Assembly (NCBI GenBank): GCA_009841225.1
Contig: VXMF01000005.1
Span: 124,001-188,000, forward strand
Direction: 5' to 3'
Origin: Terriglobia bacterium
Lineage (GTDB): Bacteria; Acidobacteriota; Terriglobia; Bryobacterales; UBA6623
DNA: 64,000 nucleotides
The notes beneath the pieces are model-generated. The model saw only the letters and a list, made by a program, of their open reading frames with translations. It did not search any database and had not been told where the DNA came from. Each line of letters opens with the position of its first letter. The stretch's first letter is position 1. The position numbers and the translations under genes were made by a program. Shown piece by piece: positions 46,444 to 55,589 of this stretch.

Positions 46444-46449
46444 TATAAT
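46444..46449 (+). promoter_or_regulatory. Consensus -10 (TATAAT) of the S41 protease gene
   Basis: Exact TATAAT with 9 nt to the GTG at 46459, and no Shine-Dalgarno. It is the strongest single example of the near-leaderless pattern. Confidence 0.55.
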
Positions 46450-46458
46450 CTGCTTGAC

Positions 46459-47937
46459 GTGCGATCGCGGCCCGCCAGGATGGGGATCGGGCTGCTGCTG
46501 GCGGCCTCCGCCGCATTCGGTCAGGCGGTTTCCGGGCCAGACCCGGCGGCAGCCCTCGAGTTGGAAGCGAAACGCTTTCTGGAAGTCCTCGGCCTGCTTG
46601 ACCAACGCCTAGCGCACAACTTCGACCCGGAAGAGGCAATCTACGGCGGTGCCCTGCCAGCGATGCTGTGGACGCTCGATCCACACTCGTCGTTCCTAAA
46701 CCCGTCTCAGTTCGAAAGCCTGCGCGAAATGCAGCGCTCGACCGAGAAGGGCTTTGGAAGCGTGGTCAACTTGCTACCCGGCCGGGTCATCGTGCTCCAG
46801 ACGCTTCCGGACAGTCCGTCGGCGCGGGCCGGAATCGCGCCCGGCGACGAGATCGTCGTCCTCAATGGGCAGCCGCTGGCCCAGCTGCCGATCCAACAGC
46901 TGGTTGCGGTGCTGGGCAGCGCCCGGCAAGACAGGGCGCAGCTGCTGGTACGCAGGCCCAATTTCCCTAACCTGCTGGACATGACGCTGGTCCCGGCCGA
47001 AATGGCGGACCCCAGCGTATCGCGCAGCTTTCTGCTCCAGCCGGGCATCGCCTACGCCAAGGTGCTCAACTTCGAAGCGGAAACAGCGCTCGAACTCAAC
47101 CGGGCCATCGCTGCCCTAGGAGGAGCGGAGCTCCGAGGGCTTGTGCTGGACCTGCGCGGAAATCCGGGTGGCATCGTGGAAGTCGCCGTGCAGGTGGCGG
47201 CGTTCTTCCTCTCGCCCGGACAGCGCATTCTTTGGGTGAGCGGACGGGACGGCCCCAAGGAGGAGTTGCTGGTGCCCGAGGGCCTGCGCCCGTACCGGTT
47301 CCCAGTGCGGATCCTGATCGACAGCCGCACGGCGAGCGCAGCAGAGCTCGTGGCGGGCGCCCTGCAGGATCACGGGCGGGCAAGGATCCTAGGCCAGCGG
47401 AGCTTTGGCAAGGGCTTGGTCCAGAGCGTCTTTGAACTGAGCGGGGGCACGGCTCTGGCCCTGACCACCGCCTTTTACCAGACTCCCTCCGAGCGCACGA
47501 TCCAACGCTGGCTGGGCCGTTGCGGGGAGTTCCAGCTCTCGCCCTGCACGGCAGCCGCCGAGCCAGCCGAAGACCTGGGCGGCATCATGCCCGATGCCGA
47601 GATACTGCCCCGACCACTCTCGCAGCTGGAGCAGGTCCTGCTGGGAAGCAACTCGTTTCTGGAATTCGCCCGCGACCACATCGCCGGCGGCAGCCAAGTC
47701 GACGAATCGTTCGAGCCAGACAACGCCTTGCTCGACGAGTTCCAGTTCTACCTTTCGCAGCGCCGCATCCGTCCGTCGCTAGCAGAGTGGTCAGCAACGC
47801 TGGACTTCATCCGCGCCGGACTCAAGCAGGAAGCCCTGAATCTCACGCTGGGCGTCGCTGCCGGAGACGAGGTCGAGATCCGCAGGGACCGCGTCGTCAT
47901 ATCGGCAGCGGAAGAGCTTCAGGCGCTGGCGCGCTGA
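46459..47937 (+). CDS. S41-family C-terminal-processing-like peptidase with PDZ domain
   Basis: About 492 residues from GTG 46459 (an upstream TTG in frame is less likely). A signal peptide (MGIGLLLAASAAFGQA) precedes an N-terminal helical part. A PDZ-like domain (about 90-180) and the catalytic core follow, with GLVLDLRGNPGGIVEVA (oxyanion/active-site loop), RTASAAELVAGAL (Ser293) and QRSFGKGLVQS (Lys318), the usual Ser-Lys dyad. Proteins of this type cleave C-termini in the periplasm. The C-terminal ~130 residues carry an extra helical region. It is divergent from rpoD. Confidence 0.88.
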   Translation: MRSRPARMGIGLLLAASAAFGQAVSGPDPAAALELEAKRFLEVLGLLDQRLAHNFDPEEAIYGGALPAMLWTLDPHSSFLNPSQFESLREMQRSTEKGFGSVVNLLPGRVIVLQTLPDSPSARAGIAPGDEIVVLNGQPLAQLPIQQLVAVLGSARQDRAQLLVRRPNFPNLLDMTLVPAEMADPSVSRSFLLQPGIAYAKVLNFEAETALELNRAIAALGGAELRGLVLDLRGNPGGIVEVAVQVAAFFLSPGQRILWVSGRDGPKEELLVPEGLRPYRFPVRILIDSRTASAAELVAGALQDHGRARILGQRSFGKGLVQSVFELSGGTALALTTAFYQTPSERTIQRWLGRCGEFQLSPCTAAAEPAEDLGGIMPDAEILPRPLSQLEQVLLGSNSFLEFARDHIAGGSQVDESFEPDNALLDEFQFYLSQRRIRPSLAEWSATLDFIRAGLKQEALNLTLGVAAGDEVEIRRDRVVISAAEELQALAR

Positions 47938-48155
47938 AGTGCACGAGATCAATCGCCCAGGCCGCAGGCCGCGTGGAACAAGTACGGACGGCTTATGTGA
48001 GCGGGGTGCCGAGACCGGATCAATCGCCTCTTTCAACGAGCGCGAAAATGAGCGCGCGCTATTGATTTAGGCGCACGCGCAAAGATCCTGGCCGAAGGCC
48101 CGTCAAGCGCCTCTGACCCGCGCCGGACACGGCGACCACACAGCTAAAGCTCTGT

Positions 48156-48722
48156 CTAGCTGCGTGGTCTTGGGATGTAGGTGCGTTGCGAAGTTTCGCC
48201 TCTCTGGCTCGCAGGGCGCTCTTCGATGAGGTCTTCCGCTAAGGCCGTGTGGAACGAGACGACCACCCAGTGCTCGCCACCCATGACGCCTTGGTGCCAA
48301 ACGCCGCAGGGGATCGAGAGCCAGCGGTCTTCCAACGCAGCAGTTGGCTGGCTAACCAGACGGTTGGATGTCCAAGTCTCGCTTGGCTGCTCTCCAACTT
48401 GCGTCTGTAAGTCGGCAGAGCCCCTGAACGACATGACTCGCTGGATGCTGTTGGGATGTCGTTCAGCTCCCGAGCTGGTCTTCGCTCTCAGCACGAAGAC
48501 CCAGCTGGACCGAATCCCATCCGGGACAGGCCCGCCGTACAACGCAAGGTCTACCGGCTCCCAAACCAGAAGCAAGGACCGATCCGCTTCGAGCCTCTGT
48601 TCAAGCCGTGAACCGATGCGGCCCAGCTCTTGCCAGACCGCGTTCTGACCGACCAAAGCATCCAAGACCTCGAGAATTGCTCGCTCATCCTCTGCAACCG
48701 GCATGCGAGGCCACCTAGCCAT
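48156..48722 (-). CDS. Unknown protein, cupin-like C-terminus
   Basis: 188 residues from the ATG at 48722; an upstream in-frame alternative would add 15. The codon pattern is coherent. The C-terminal part, ALEDRWLSIPCGVWHQGVMGGEHWVVVSFHTAL, has His residues spaced as in a cupin-type half-site, but the rest does not match a family I know. TATAGT precedes the ATG by one base, which would suit a start slightly downstream at 48704 (MPVAEDE). It lies alone in a gene-poor region. Confidence 0.5.
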   Translation of the reverse strand: MARWPRMPVAEDERAILEVLDALVGQNAVWQELGRIGSRLEQRLEADRSLLLVWEPVDLALYGGPVPDGIRSSWVFVLRAKTSSGAERHPNSIQRVMSFRGSADLQTQVGEQPSETWTSNRLVSQPTAALEDRWLSIPCGVWHQGVMGGEHWVVVSFHTALAEDLIEERPASQRGETSQRTYIPRPRS

Positions 48723-48918
48723 CACTATAGTTGCGGGGGAGATCGTGTCGGGCTCGCCTCGTCGCAAGGCGATACCGCTCTCGTCAAGCGCGCAGCATGC
48801 CGGGCGCCGCGCTCCGGACAGGGGCGGCCTGCTAGCACGCCAGCTACGATCCTTGGGCCCGCTCGAAGGCGCAGCCTGACCGGCGCGCCACGAACGGTCG
48901 GATTGACAGCTCCACCTG

Positions 48919-48936
48919 CAACTCTACGCGCACGGT
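48919..48936. repeat. Left copy of 18-bp direct repeat
   Basis: CAACTCTACGCGCACGGT. The second copy at 49426-49443 has C for G at the tenth base (17/18 identical), 507 bp away in the same orientation. Confidence 0.6.
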
Positions 48937-48947
48937 GTTGCGCGGAA

Positions 48948-48961
48948 TTAGAAACGAGCCC
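48948..48961. repeat. Left arm of 14-bp inverted repeat
   Basis: TTAGAAACGAGCCC, exactly complementary to GGGCTCGTTTCTAA at 49374-49387. A second TTTAGAAAC occurs at 48971-48979. Confidence 0.6.
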
Positions 48962-49373
48962 TCTTACAGATTTAGAAACCAGCGCTGAAGAGTCTCTGGA
49001 TGCGGGAGGGCCGGCATCGGCTAGCCCGCACGCGGCAGACACCGGCGGGCGCTAGATCGAGCGATCGCTTCCGTTCCTAAGCTAGCTCTCCTTGAAGAGG
49101 AGCAGCCTTGCGCTGGATGGAGTTAGGCCAAGAGGAGTGCAAGCGCCACAAGGAACTGGCGGAGAGGCCGGCCCGGCAGCCGTAGCCGCCGGTCGCGGGC
49201 CGAGGCCGCTGAGCGCTAGAGCCCTCGCGCAGGCATCCTTGGCGGCGGTATCCGCTTGTGACGCCGAGCGGCCGGCCCCCCGGAGCCCTTCCCGGCACCT
49301 TCGAGCTCCTCCAACTACTTCTCCCACAAAGGGGGCTACGCCACCCGCTGCCGCCTCCGGCCCGCACCTAGAG

Positions 49374-49387
49374 GGGCTCGTTTCTAA
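49374..49387. repeat. Right arm of 14-bp inverted repeat
   Basis: GGGCTCGTTTCTAA, the inverted copy of 48948-48961. Both copies are inside the direct-repeat pair. Confidence 0.6.
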
Positions 49388-49425
49388 GTCCATGTGAATG
49401 GGCTTACTTCTATATCCGTCCGACA

Positions 49426-49443
49426 CAACTCTACCCGCACGGT
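49426..49443. repeat. Right copy of 18-bp direct repeat
   Basis: CAACTCTACCCGCACGGT, one mismatch from 48919-48936. It ends 41 bp before the start of the sugar-binding lipoprotein gene, so it could also touch that gene's control region. Confidence 0.6.
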
Positions 49444-49484
49444 TGCAACCCGCTGGCGTCTCAACGAACATAGAAGGCAGCGTC

Positions 49485-50450
<966 letters not shown>

Positions 50451-50466
50451 GCACAGGCGCGATCGG

Positions 50467-51678
50467 CTAGCGCCCGAAAGCCTCGCGCAGGCGGTCCAGC
50501 GCCCAGGTCAGTTCCTCGCGCTCGACCACAAGTGGCGGAGCGATCCGGATCACCCGGTCGTGGGTCTCCTTGCACAGCATGCCCAGCCTCCGCAGGCGCT
50601 CGCAGAATGGCCGCGCGGGCACTCGCAGCTCGATTCCGGCGATCAAGCCAATGCCTCGAATTTCCACGATGTCAGGGTGGGACAGCGTGCGCAACTGATC
50701 CAAGAACCAGTGGCCCAGCACCGCAGCCCGCTCCACGAGGTTCTCGTCGGCAAGCACACGCAAGGCCTCCCGCGCCACCGCGCAGCCCAAGGGGTTGCCG
50801 CCGAACGTCGAGCCATGCGTGCCAGGCGAGAAGACTCCCAGCACATCGCGACTCGAGACCACGGCAGATACCGGGTAGAAGCCCCCGGACAGCGCCTTGC
50901 CAAGCACGTAGACATCTGGCTGCACGCCTTCGTGCTGGCAGGCAAACAGGGCTCCGGTACGGCCCAATCCAGTCTGTATCTCGTCGACGACCAGCAGCAC
51001 GCCGCGCTCGCGGCAGATCCGCGCCGCCTCAGCCAAGTAGCCCGCAGGTGGGATCAGCACGCCAGCCTCGCACTGCACAGGCTCGACCAAGAAGGCGCAC
51101 GTGTCTGGGGTGATGGCCTCCGCAAGAGCGCCGGCGTCACCGAAGGGAATCGATCGGAATCCCGGTGTGAACGGGCCGAATCCCAGTCGGCTGTCCGCAT
51201 CGGAGGAGAAGCCCACGATGGTGGTAGTGCGGCCGTGGAAATTGTTCTCGCAGACTAGGATCTCCGCCCGGCCGGGCGCTACTCCCTTGCGGTCGTAAGC
51301 CCACTTCCGGGCCGCCTTGATCGCGGTCTCGACAGCCTCAGCGCCGGTGTTCATCGGCAACACCATCTGCATCCCGCACAATTCCGCAAGCTCCCTGCAG
51401 AAAAGAGGCAGCTGGTCGTTGCGATACGCCCTGGACGTGAGGGTGACCCGTTCGGCTTGGTCCCTCAGCGCCTGCAGGATGCGAGGGTGGCAGTGACCTT
51501 GGTTAACAGCTGAGTAGGCGCTCAAGCAGTCCAAGTAGCGCGCGCCATCTACGTCGAAGACCCACGGTCCTTCAGCCCGGGCTACCACCACGGGCAGCGG
51601 ATGATAGTTGTGCGCGCCCCATTCGTCTTCCAGCGCGAGCATGTCCTCGCTGAGACTGGCTGTGGCAACGCGGGTCAA
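50467..51678 (-). CDS. rocD: Ornithine--oxo-acid aminotransferase
   Basis: 403 residues (start TTG at 51678; an internal ATG at 51642 would shorten it by 12). It is a class III PLP aminotransferase with D232 in [13 protein letters not shown] and the PLP lysine K261 in [52 protein letters not shown] and [16 protein letters not shown] are diagnostic of ornithine aminotransferase, which makes glutamate semialdehyde from ornithine. The assignment over acetylornithine aminotransferase rests on [14 protein letters not shown] and the overall pattern. It is convergent with the sugar-binding gene. Confidence 0.88.
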   Translation of the reverse strand: MTRVATASLSEDMLALEDEWGAHNYHPLPVVVARAEGPWVFDVDGARYLDCLSAYSAVNQGHCHPRILQALRDQAERVTLTSRAYRNDQLPLFCRELAELCGMQMVLPMNTGAEAVETAIKAARKWAYDRKGVAPGRAEILVCENNFHGRTTTIVGFSSDADSRLGFGPFTPGFRSIPFGDAGALAEAITPDTCAFLVEPVQCEAGVLIPPAGYLAEAARICRERGVLLVVDEIQTGLGRTGALFACQHEGVQPDVYVLGKALSGGFYPVSAVVSSRDVLGVFSPGTHGSTFGGNPLGCAVAREALRVLADENLVERAAVLGHWFLDQLRTLSHPDIVEIRGIGLIAGIELRVPARPFCERLRRLGMLCKETHDRVIRIAPPLVVEREELTWALDRLREAFGR

Positions 51679-51720
51679 GGAACCGAACCCCCGAGACTTC
51701 AGCGTACCACCCCGTCCGGC

Positions 51721-52101
51721 TCATTCCGCTTCGGGCACGTAGATGACCTCGCCGCTCTCAAGGCGATACGCCACCCCGAGGCGCTGGCCGCGGCCGGCGC
51801 CCCGCTCCTCGCTGGCGCGCAGGCGTTCGATGCGCTCGCCGCGCTTGACGATCATCTCCATGTCGGGACGGCCCGGGTTGGTAACGATCGTAATGTCCCT
51901 GGTGCTCATGCGGGCGGCCACCTCCGCCAAGCTCGCGCTGCCAGCGAGCGCCAAGATCAGCGCCACGACGAGAACCATGCTGGCGTCGAACAGATTCACG
52001 ACTCCGCCTAGCGGGTCCCCGTCGTCGCCCGAGTCCAGAGCGGCGGATGCCCGCCGCATCCAGTCGCGGCGGACCGGCATTCGGCCCGAATTCTTATGCA
52101 T
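51721..52101 (-). CDS. DUF2149 membrane protein
   Basis: 126 residues. A single TM (NLFDASMVLVVALILALAG, about residues 36-56) follows a DDGDPLGGVVNLFDASMV motif, which defines DUF2149. A soluble C-terminal part follows. Such proteins occur with MotA/TolQ/ExbB-type channels, as here, and probably replace ExbD/TolR. The gene overlaps the end of the channel gene by 8 bp. Confidence 0.8.
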   Translation of the reverse strand: MHKNSGRMPVRRDWMRRASAALDSGDDGDPLGGVVNLFDASMVLVVALILALAGSASLAEVAARMSTRDITIVTNPGRPDMEMIVKRGERIERLRASEERGAGRGQRLGVAYRLESGEVIYVPEAE

Positions 52102-52687
52102 CTGGCGCTTCCTCCCGGCTCGTCTCGCCGAACCAAACCTCCATCAGGTAGTGCATCTCGGTGACATCTTGGCGCCCCCAATGACGCACCTGCACGCCAA
52201 GCGCGAACGCCGCACCGCCCACGATCAGGCCGACCACCGTGGTCGTGAATCCGATCAGGAGATTGGAGGCCATCGATTGCATGTCGCCGGCGGCGAGGCC
52301 GGCAAGGGCTGGCTGCAAGGGAATCAGAGTGCCGATCAGGCCAAGCATCGGGCCGGTGCGCGAGAGCACCGAGAGCCGCTCGGCCCGTTGTCGCAAGTCA
52401 TTTTCCAGATCGCTTACGACCTTGTCGAGGCGCTCGGGATGCAGTCTGGCGCCGGCGGCGAAGCGACCCAGTGCGAGTTTCCAGTCCAAGCGCAAGAAGC
52501 GCTCCAAGGTCGGCTCGCTCTCGTACAGACGCCTCAGGGCGTCTCTGTTCGCACGACGTTCGAAGCTCTCGGCCAGCACTCCCCCAGCCAGGTACGTGGC
52601 GTAGACGAACAGCCCTACGATCGCGACCAAGGCGGGCAGCAGGAACGCGCTCGAAATCCAATAGAGCAGGCTCTGCAATTGCTCCAC
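52094..52687 (-). CDS. MotA/TolQ/ExbB-family proton channel protein
   Basis: 197 residues from GTG 52687, with GAGG 5 nt upstream. Three TMs: FLLPALVAIVGLFVYATYLAGG (about 15-37) and, near the C-terminus, LSRTGPMLGLIGTLIPLQPALAGLAAGD and NLLIGFTTTVVGLIVGGAAFALG. The RTGPMLGLIGTLIPL pattern is the ExbB family signature. With the DUF2149 partner it should use the proton gradient to energise an outer-membrane or envelope process. There is no TonB or receptor next to it. Confidence 0.88.
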   Translation of the reverse strand: MEQLQSLLYWISSAFLLPALVAIVGLFVYATYLAGGVLAESFERRANRDALRRLYESEPTLERFLRLDWKLALGRFAAGARLHPERLDKVVSDLENDLRQRAERLSVLSRTGPMLGLIGTLIPLQPALAGLAAGDMQSMASNLLIGFTTTVVGLIVGGAAFALGVQVRHWGRQDVTEMHYLMEVWFGETSREEAPDA

Positions 52688-52729
52688 GAGAACCTCACTG
52701 CCCGTCCGCGATGCCGGAGGTCGCTGGCA

Positions 52730-53179
52730 TCATCCGCGGCGTTCCGCGTCGAGCACCTTGTTCAAGCGACGAGCGAAACGCGGGCCGCCGTCGTAGGTCG
52801 CGCCCAGAAACGCCCGCACCAGCTCCGTGGCTAGGGAGATCCCGACGATCCGCCCGCCCAGGCAAAGCACGTTGAGATCGTCGTGCTCGACGCCCTGCCC
52901 TGCGGAATAGGTATCGTGGCAGACGCTGGCGCGCACGCCCTTGAGCTTGTTGGCCGCCACAGAGGAGCCGACGCCACTTCCGCAAACGACGATGCCTCGG
53001 TCGGCGTCTCCGTTTCGGACGCTCTCGCCGACCGCGACCGCGAAGTCCGGATAATCGTCATTCGCGTCCAGCGTATGTGCTCCGACATCCAACGCCTCGT
53101 GCCCGTCTGCGGCCAGCAGCCTGGCAAGCTCCTGCTTGAGATGGAAGCCGGCGTGGTCGGCCCCGATGGCAACACGCAT
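52730..53179 (-). CDS. rpiB: Ribose-5-phosphate isomerase B-type (RpiB/LacAB)
   Basis: 149 residues, normal length. MRVAIGADHAGFHLKQEL opens the family. GIVVCGSGVGSSVAANKLKGVRAS holds the catalytic Cys loop, and HDDLNVLCLGGRIVG follows. It interconverts ribose 5-phosphate and ribulose 5-phosphate (or allose/galactose 6-phosphates in relatives). The start ATG 53179 fits both the fold and the TACAAT located 9 nt upstream. The long upstream open frame is not coding. Confidence 0.93.
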   Translation of the reverse strand: MRVAIGADHAGFHLKQELARLLAADGHEALDVGAHTLDANDDYPDFAVAVGESVRNGDADRGIVVCGSGVGSSVAANKLKGVRASVCHDTYSAGQGVEHDDLNVLCLGGRIVGISLATELVRAFLGATYDGGPRFARRLNKVLDAERRG

Positions 53180-53188
53180 CAAACTGGC

Positions 53189-53194
53189 ATTGTA
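53189..53194 (-). promoter_or_regulatory. Candidate -10 hexamer (rpiB)
   Basis: TACAAT on the minus strand, 9 nt before the ATG at 53179, no Shine-Dalgarno. Confidence 0.45.
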
Positions 53195-53390
53195 GCGTAG
53201 GCATCTACAGTGCCTCGCACGAGTCTCGGACCCGGAAACGCGAGGTTCGCGAGGCCGGCGAGTTGCGCCATGCGGCCGACCTGAGCGGAAGTCGCACCGG
53301 CAGCCTGGCGGACTGCACCCCGGTGGCCGGCCCCAAGCTGAAGCGCCCGAAACGGTCGAATCGGACCTTGAGACCGGCGCGCATAATAGA

Positions 53391-53495
53391 ATGGACTCTA
53401 GGGCGGCCCGCCGACCCGCGCCAAGCTGTCTCGGCCAGCACACTGCGAGCGGAGCCAGACCGCGGCATCCGCACCCCTCAGGCCAGGACCAATGA
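53391..53495 (+). CDS. Possible 34-codon upstream ORF coupled to rimO
   Basis: The ORF starts at ATG 53391 and its TGA overlaps the rimO ATG (ATGA at 53492-53495). CATAAT at 53382-53387 lies so close that the upstream ATG might fall just before the transcript start. The peptide is Arg/Pro/His-rich with no known motif. It may be chance. Confidence 0.2.
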   Translation: MDSRAARRPAPSCLGQHTASGARPRHPHPSGQDQ

Positions 53496-54874
53496 AGATC
53501 GGATTCATTAGCCTGGGTTGCCCGAAGAACCTAGTTGACAGCGAGGTCATGATGGGGTTGCTCGAGGCCCGCGGGCACGAGCTAACGCAGGATCCCGGCC
53601 AAGCCGAGGCACTGGTTGTCAACACTTGCAGCTTCATCGAACCTGCCAAGCAGGAGTCGATCGATTCCATCCTCGAAACCGCCGAATACAAGCGCATCGG
53701 CCGGGCTCGCCGCTTGGTGGTGGCCGGATGCCTGGTCGAACGCTACCGCGATGAATTACAGCAGCAGATCCCGGAAGTCGACGCCGTCCTCGGCACCAAC
53801 GAGCTCGAGTCGATCGTGCACCATTGCGAGGGCGGGGCGATCGCGCCGCCCGCGCCGCCCGCAGGAGGCTATCTCTACCACGACCTGACCCCGCGCCGCC
53901 TCGCCACGCCGAGGCATTTCAGCTACATAAAGATCAACGAGGGCTGCGACCACCCCTGCTCGTTTTGCATCATTCCCCAGTTCCGGGGAAGCTTTCGCAG
54001 CCGACGGTTCGAATCCGTCGTGCTCGAGGCCGAGCGGCTCTTCGGACAGGGCGTGCGCGAGATCAACCTCATCGGTCAGGACACAACGGCATTCGGAGAC
54101 GATCTCGGGATCAAGGACGGTCTCCCAACCTTGCTGGACAGGCTGGCCCGAATCGATGGCGCAGGCTGGATTCGCGTGCTCTACGCCTACCCGAATCGGG
54201 TGAGCAACAGGTTGGTGGACACCATAGCGAGCCACGATTCGCTGTGCCCTTATCTAGACATCCCTCTCCAGCACGCGAGCGCGAGCGTGCTGCGTCGCAT
54301 GAAGCGGGGATCGAGCGGAGACATCTTCCTCAGGTTGATCGAGCGAATTCGAAGCACGATCCCGGGTGTGTCGATCCGCACCAGCTTCATCGTCGGCTTC
54401 CCGGGCGAAACCGAGCGCGACTTCGAGACACTCTGCCAATTCCTGCAAGCGGCACGATTCGACCATGTGGGTTGCTTCCGCTACTCCGACGACGAGCACA
54501 GCGCCAGTTTCGCGCTGACTGGCAAGGTCGACAGGCGCACCATCTATAATCGCCAGCGCCGCCTGATGGCCTTGCAGCGCAGGATCTCGCGCGGGTCCAA
54601 GCGCGCATTGGTGGGCGAGCGGTTTCCCGTACTGGTCGGCGGCCCCTCCGGCGAGACGGACCTGCTCTGGGAAGGTCGACTGCAGACACAAGCCGAAGAG
54701 ATCGATGGCAAGACGTACCTCACAAGGTTCCCCGAAGCATCGAATCCGCGTCCCGGCGATCTGGGGATCGCCAGAATCACGCGCTCGACCGACTACGACC
54801 TCTTCGCGGAGGTCGAGCAGATCACGCGTCCGGCAGCGCACCCAAGGCCGAATCCGCTGCCGGTCCTGCAATAG
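53492..54874 (+). CDS. rimO: Ribosomal protein S12 methylthiotransferase
   Basis: 460 residues. The N-terminal MTTase domain has C10, C46 and C80 (SLGCPKNLVDSE, VNTCSFIEPA, VVAGCLVERY). The radical-SAM domain has C152-x3-C156-x2-C159 (GCDHPCSFCIIP). A C-terminal TRAM domain is present. These are the two [4Fe-4S] cluster sites. RimO methylthiolates Asp of ribosomal protein S12. It is first in a run of genes with yacG and pgpA. Confidence 0.95.
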   Translation: MKIGFISLGCPKNLVDSEVMMGLLEARGHELTQDPGQAEALVVNTCSFIEPAKQESIDSILETAEYKRIGRARRLVVAGCLVERYRDELQQQIPEVDAVLGTNELESIVHHCEGGAIAPPAPPAGGYLYHDLTPRRLATPRHFSYIKINEGCDHPCSFCIIPQFRGSFRSRRFESVVLEAERLFGQGVREINLIGQDTTAFGDDLGIKDGLPTLLDRLARIDGAGWIRVLYAYPNRVSNRLVDTIASHDSLCPYLDIPLQHASASVLRRMKRGSSGDIFLRLIERIRSTIPGVSIRTSFIVGFPGETERDFETLCQFLQAARFDHVGCFRYSDDEHSASFALTGKVDRRTIYNRQRRLMALQRRISRGSKRALVGERFPVLVGGPSGETDLLWEGRLQTQAEEIDGKTYLTRFPEASNPRPGDLGIARITRSTDYDLFAEVEQITRPAAHPRPNPLPVLQ

Positions 54875-54896
54875 GACGGCGCGATAGCAAGACCCG

Positions 54897-55109
54897 ATGG
54901 CTCCGTCCGCCCAACCCTGCCCGATCTGCCGCAAGCCCACCAATCCCGCCTCGCGGCAGTTTCCGTTCTGCAGCGAGCGCTGCCGCACCCAAGACCTGGC
55001 GAACTGGGCCACCGGCGAGTACGCCATTCCGGTGCGGGCAACGGAAGCCGACGAGCAGTGGGAGCTGCCGACCGATACTGGCAGCAGCGAGCGTGGCAGG
55101 GATGACTAA
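54897..55109 (+). CDS. yacG: DNA gyrase inhibitor / zinc-binding protein YacG
   Basis: 70 residues. The zinc motif is CPIC with 14-16 residues to FCSERCRTQDLANW (C-x2-C...C-x3-C), and the WATGEYAIP tail follows. YacG is a small zinc protein shown in E. coli to inhibit gyrase. It lies 22 bp after rimO and overlaps pgpA. Confidence 0.9.
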   Translation: MAPSAQPCPICRKPTNPASRQFPFCSERCRTQDLANWATGEYAIPVRATEADEQWELPTDTGSSERGRDD

Positions 55110-55566
55110 GCGCCTGGCGATGACACTCGCCACTTGGTTCTACAGCGGCTACGTGCCCGGCGCCCCCGGCACCGCTGGCTCTGTCCTAGCATGGGCCATG
55201 GCGTGGCTCGTGGTGCATCGGCTGGGCGTGCCCGCGTGGGCCTTGGGGATCGCCGCCCTAGCTCTGATGCCTGTCGCGGTCAAGACATCCGAGTTCGCCG
55301 CCACGCGGCTGGGATCGCACGACCCCTCGGTCGTGGTCATAGACGAAGTTGTCGGGCAGTGGATCGCACTGTCGGCAGCGGCGAGCAACTCATGGCCACA
55401 GTGGATTACGGCGCTGGTGCTGTTCCGGGTGCTCGACATCGCCAAGCCGCTGGGCATCCGGAGGCTGGAGGCACTCGCCGGCGGCAAGGGGGTGGTCGCC
55501 GACGATGTTGGCGCGGGAGCCTGCGCTATGATTGGAGTTGCGGCTGTCCGCTGGCTCGGCTTTTGA
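55102..55566 (+). CDS. pgpA: Phosphatidylglycerophosphatase A
   Basis: About 154 residues. The ATG at 55102 overlaps the end of yacG, with a GTG possible at 55093. It is a PgpA-family membrane protein with FYSGYVPGAPGTAGS at the N-terminus, DPSVVVIDEVVGQWIAL (a D-E-x-x-G core) and RVLDIAKPLGIRRLEALAGGKGVVADDVGAG toward the C-terminus. It removes the phosphate from phosphatidylglycerol phosphate in the inner membrane. Three to four TM segments are visible. Confidence 0.92.
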   Translation: MTKRLAMTLATWFYSGYVPGAPGTAGSVLAWAMAWLVVHRLGVPAWALGIAALALMPVAVKTSEFAATRLGSHDPSVVVIDEVVGQWIALSAAASNSWPQWITALVLFRVLDIAKPLGIRRLEALAGGKGVVADDVGAGACAMIGVAAVRWLGF

Positions 55567-55589
55567 TCCCGCGCAACTACCTCCCTTGA

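Larger units (their letters stand above)
48723..49484. other. Gene-poor region with nested repeats
   Basis: 762 bp without a supported gene. It contains an 18-bp direct repeat and a 14-bp inverted repeat (listed separately) that bracket about 430-530 bp. The short frames inside carry no recognised domain. It could be a degenerate mobile element. Confidence 0.5.

Noticed and set aside
53180..53443. Upstream extension of rpiB to 53443
   Set aside because: The RpiB family starts at MRVAIGADHAG; the extension is Arg/Pro/Ser-rich with no homology pattern.
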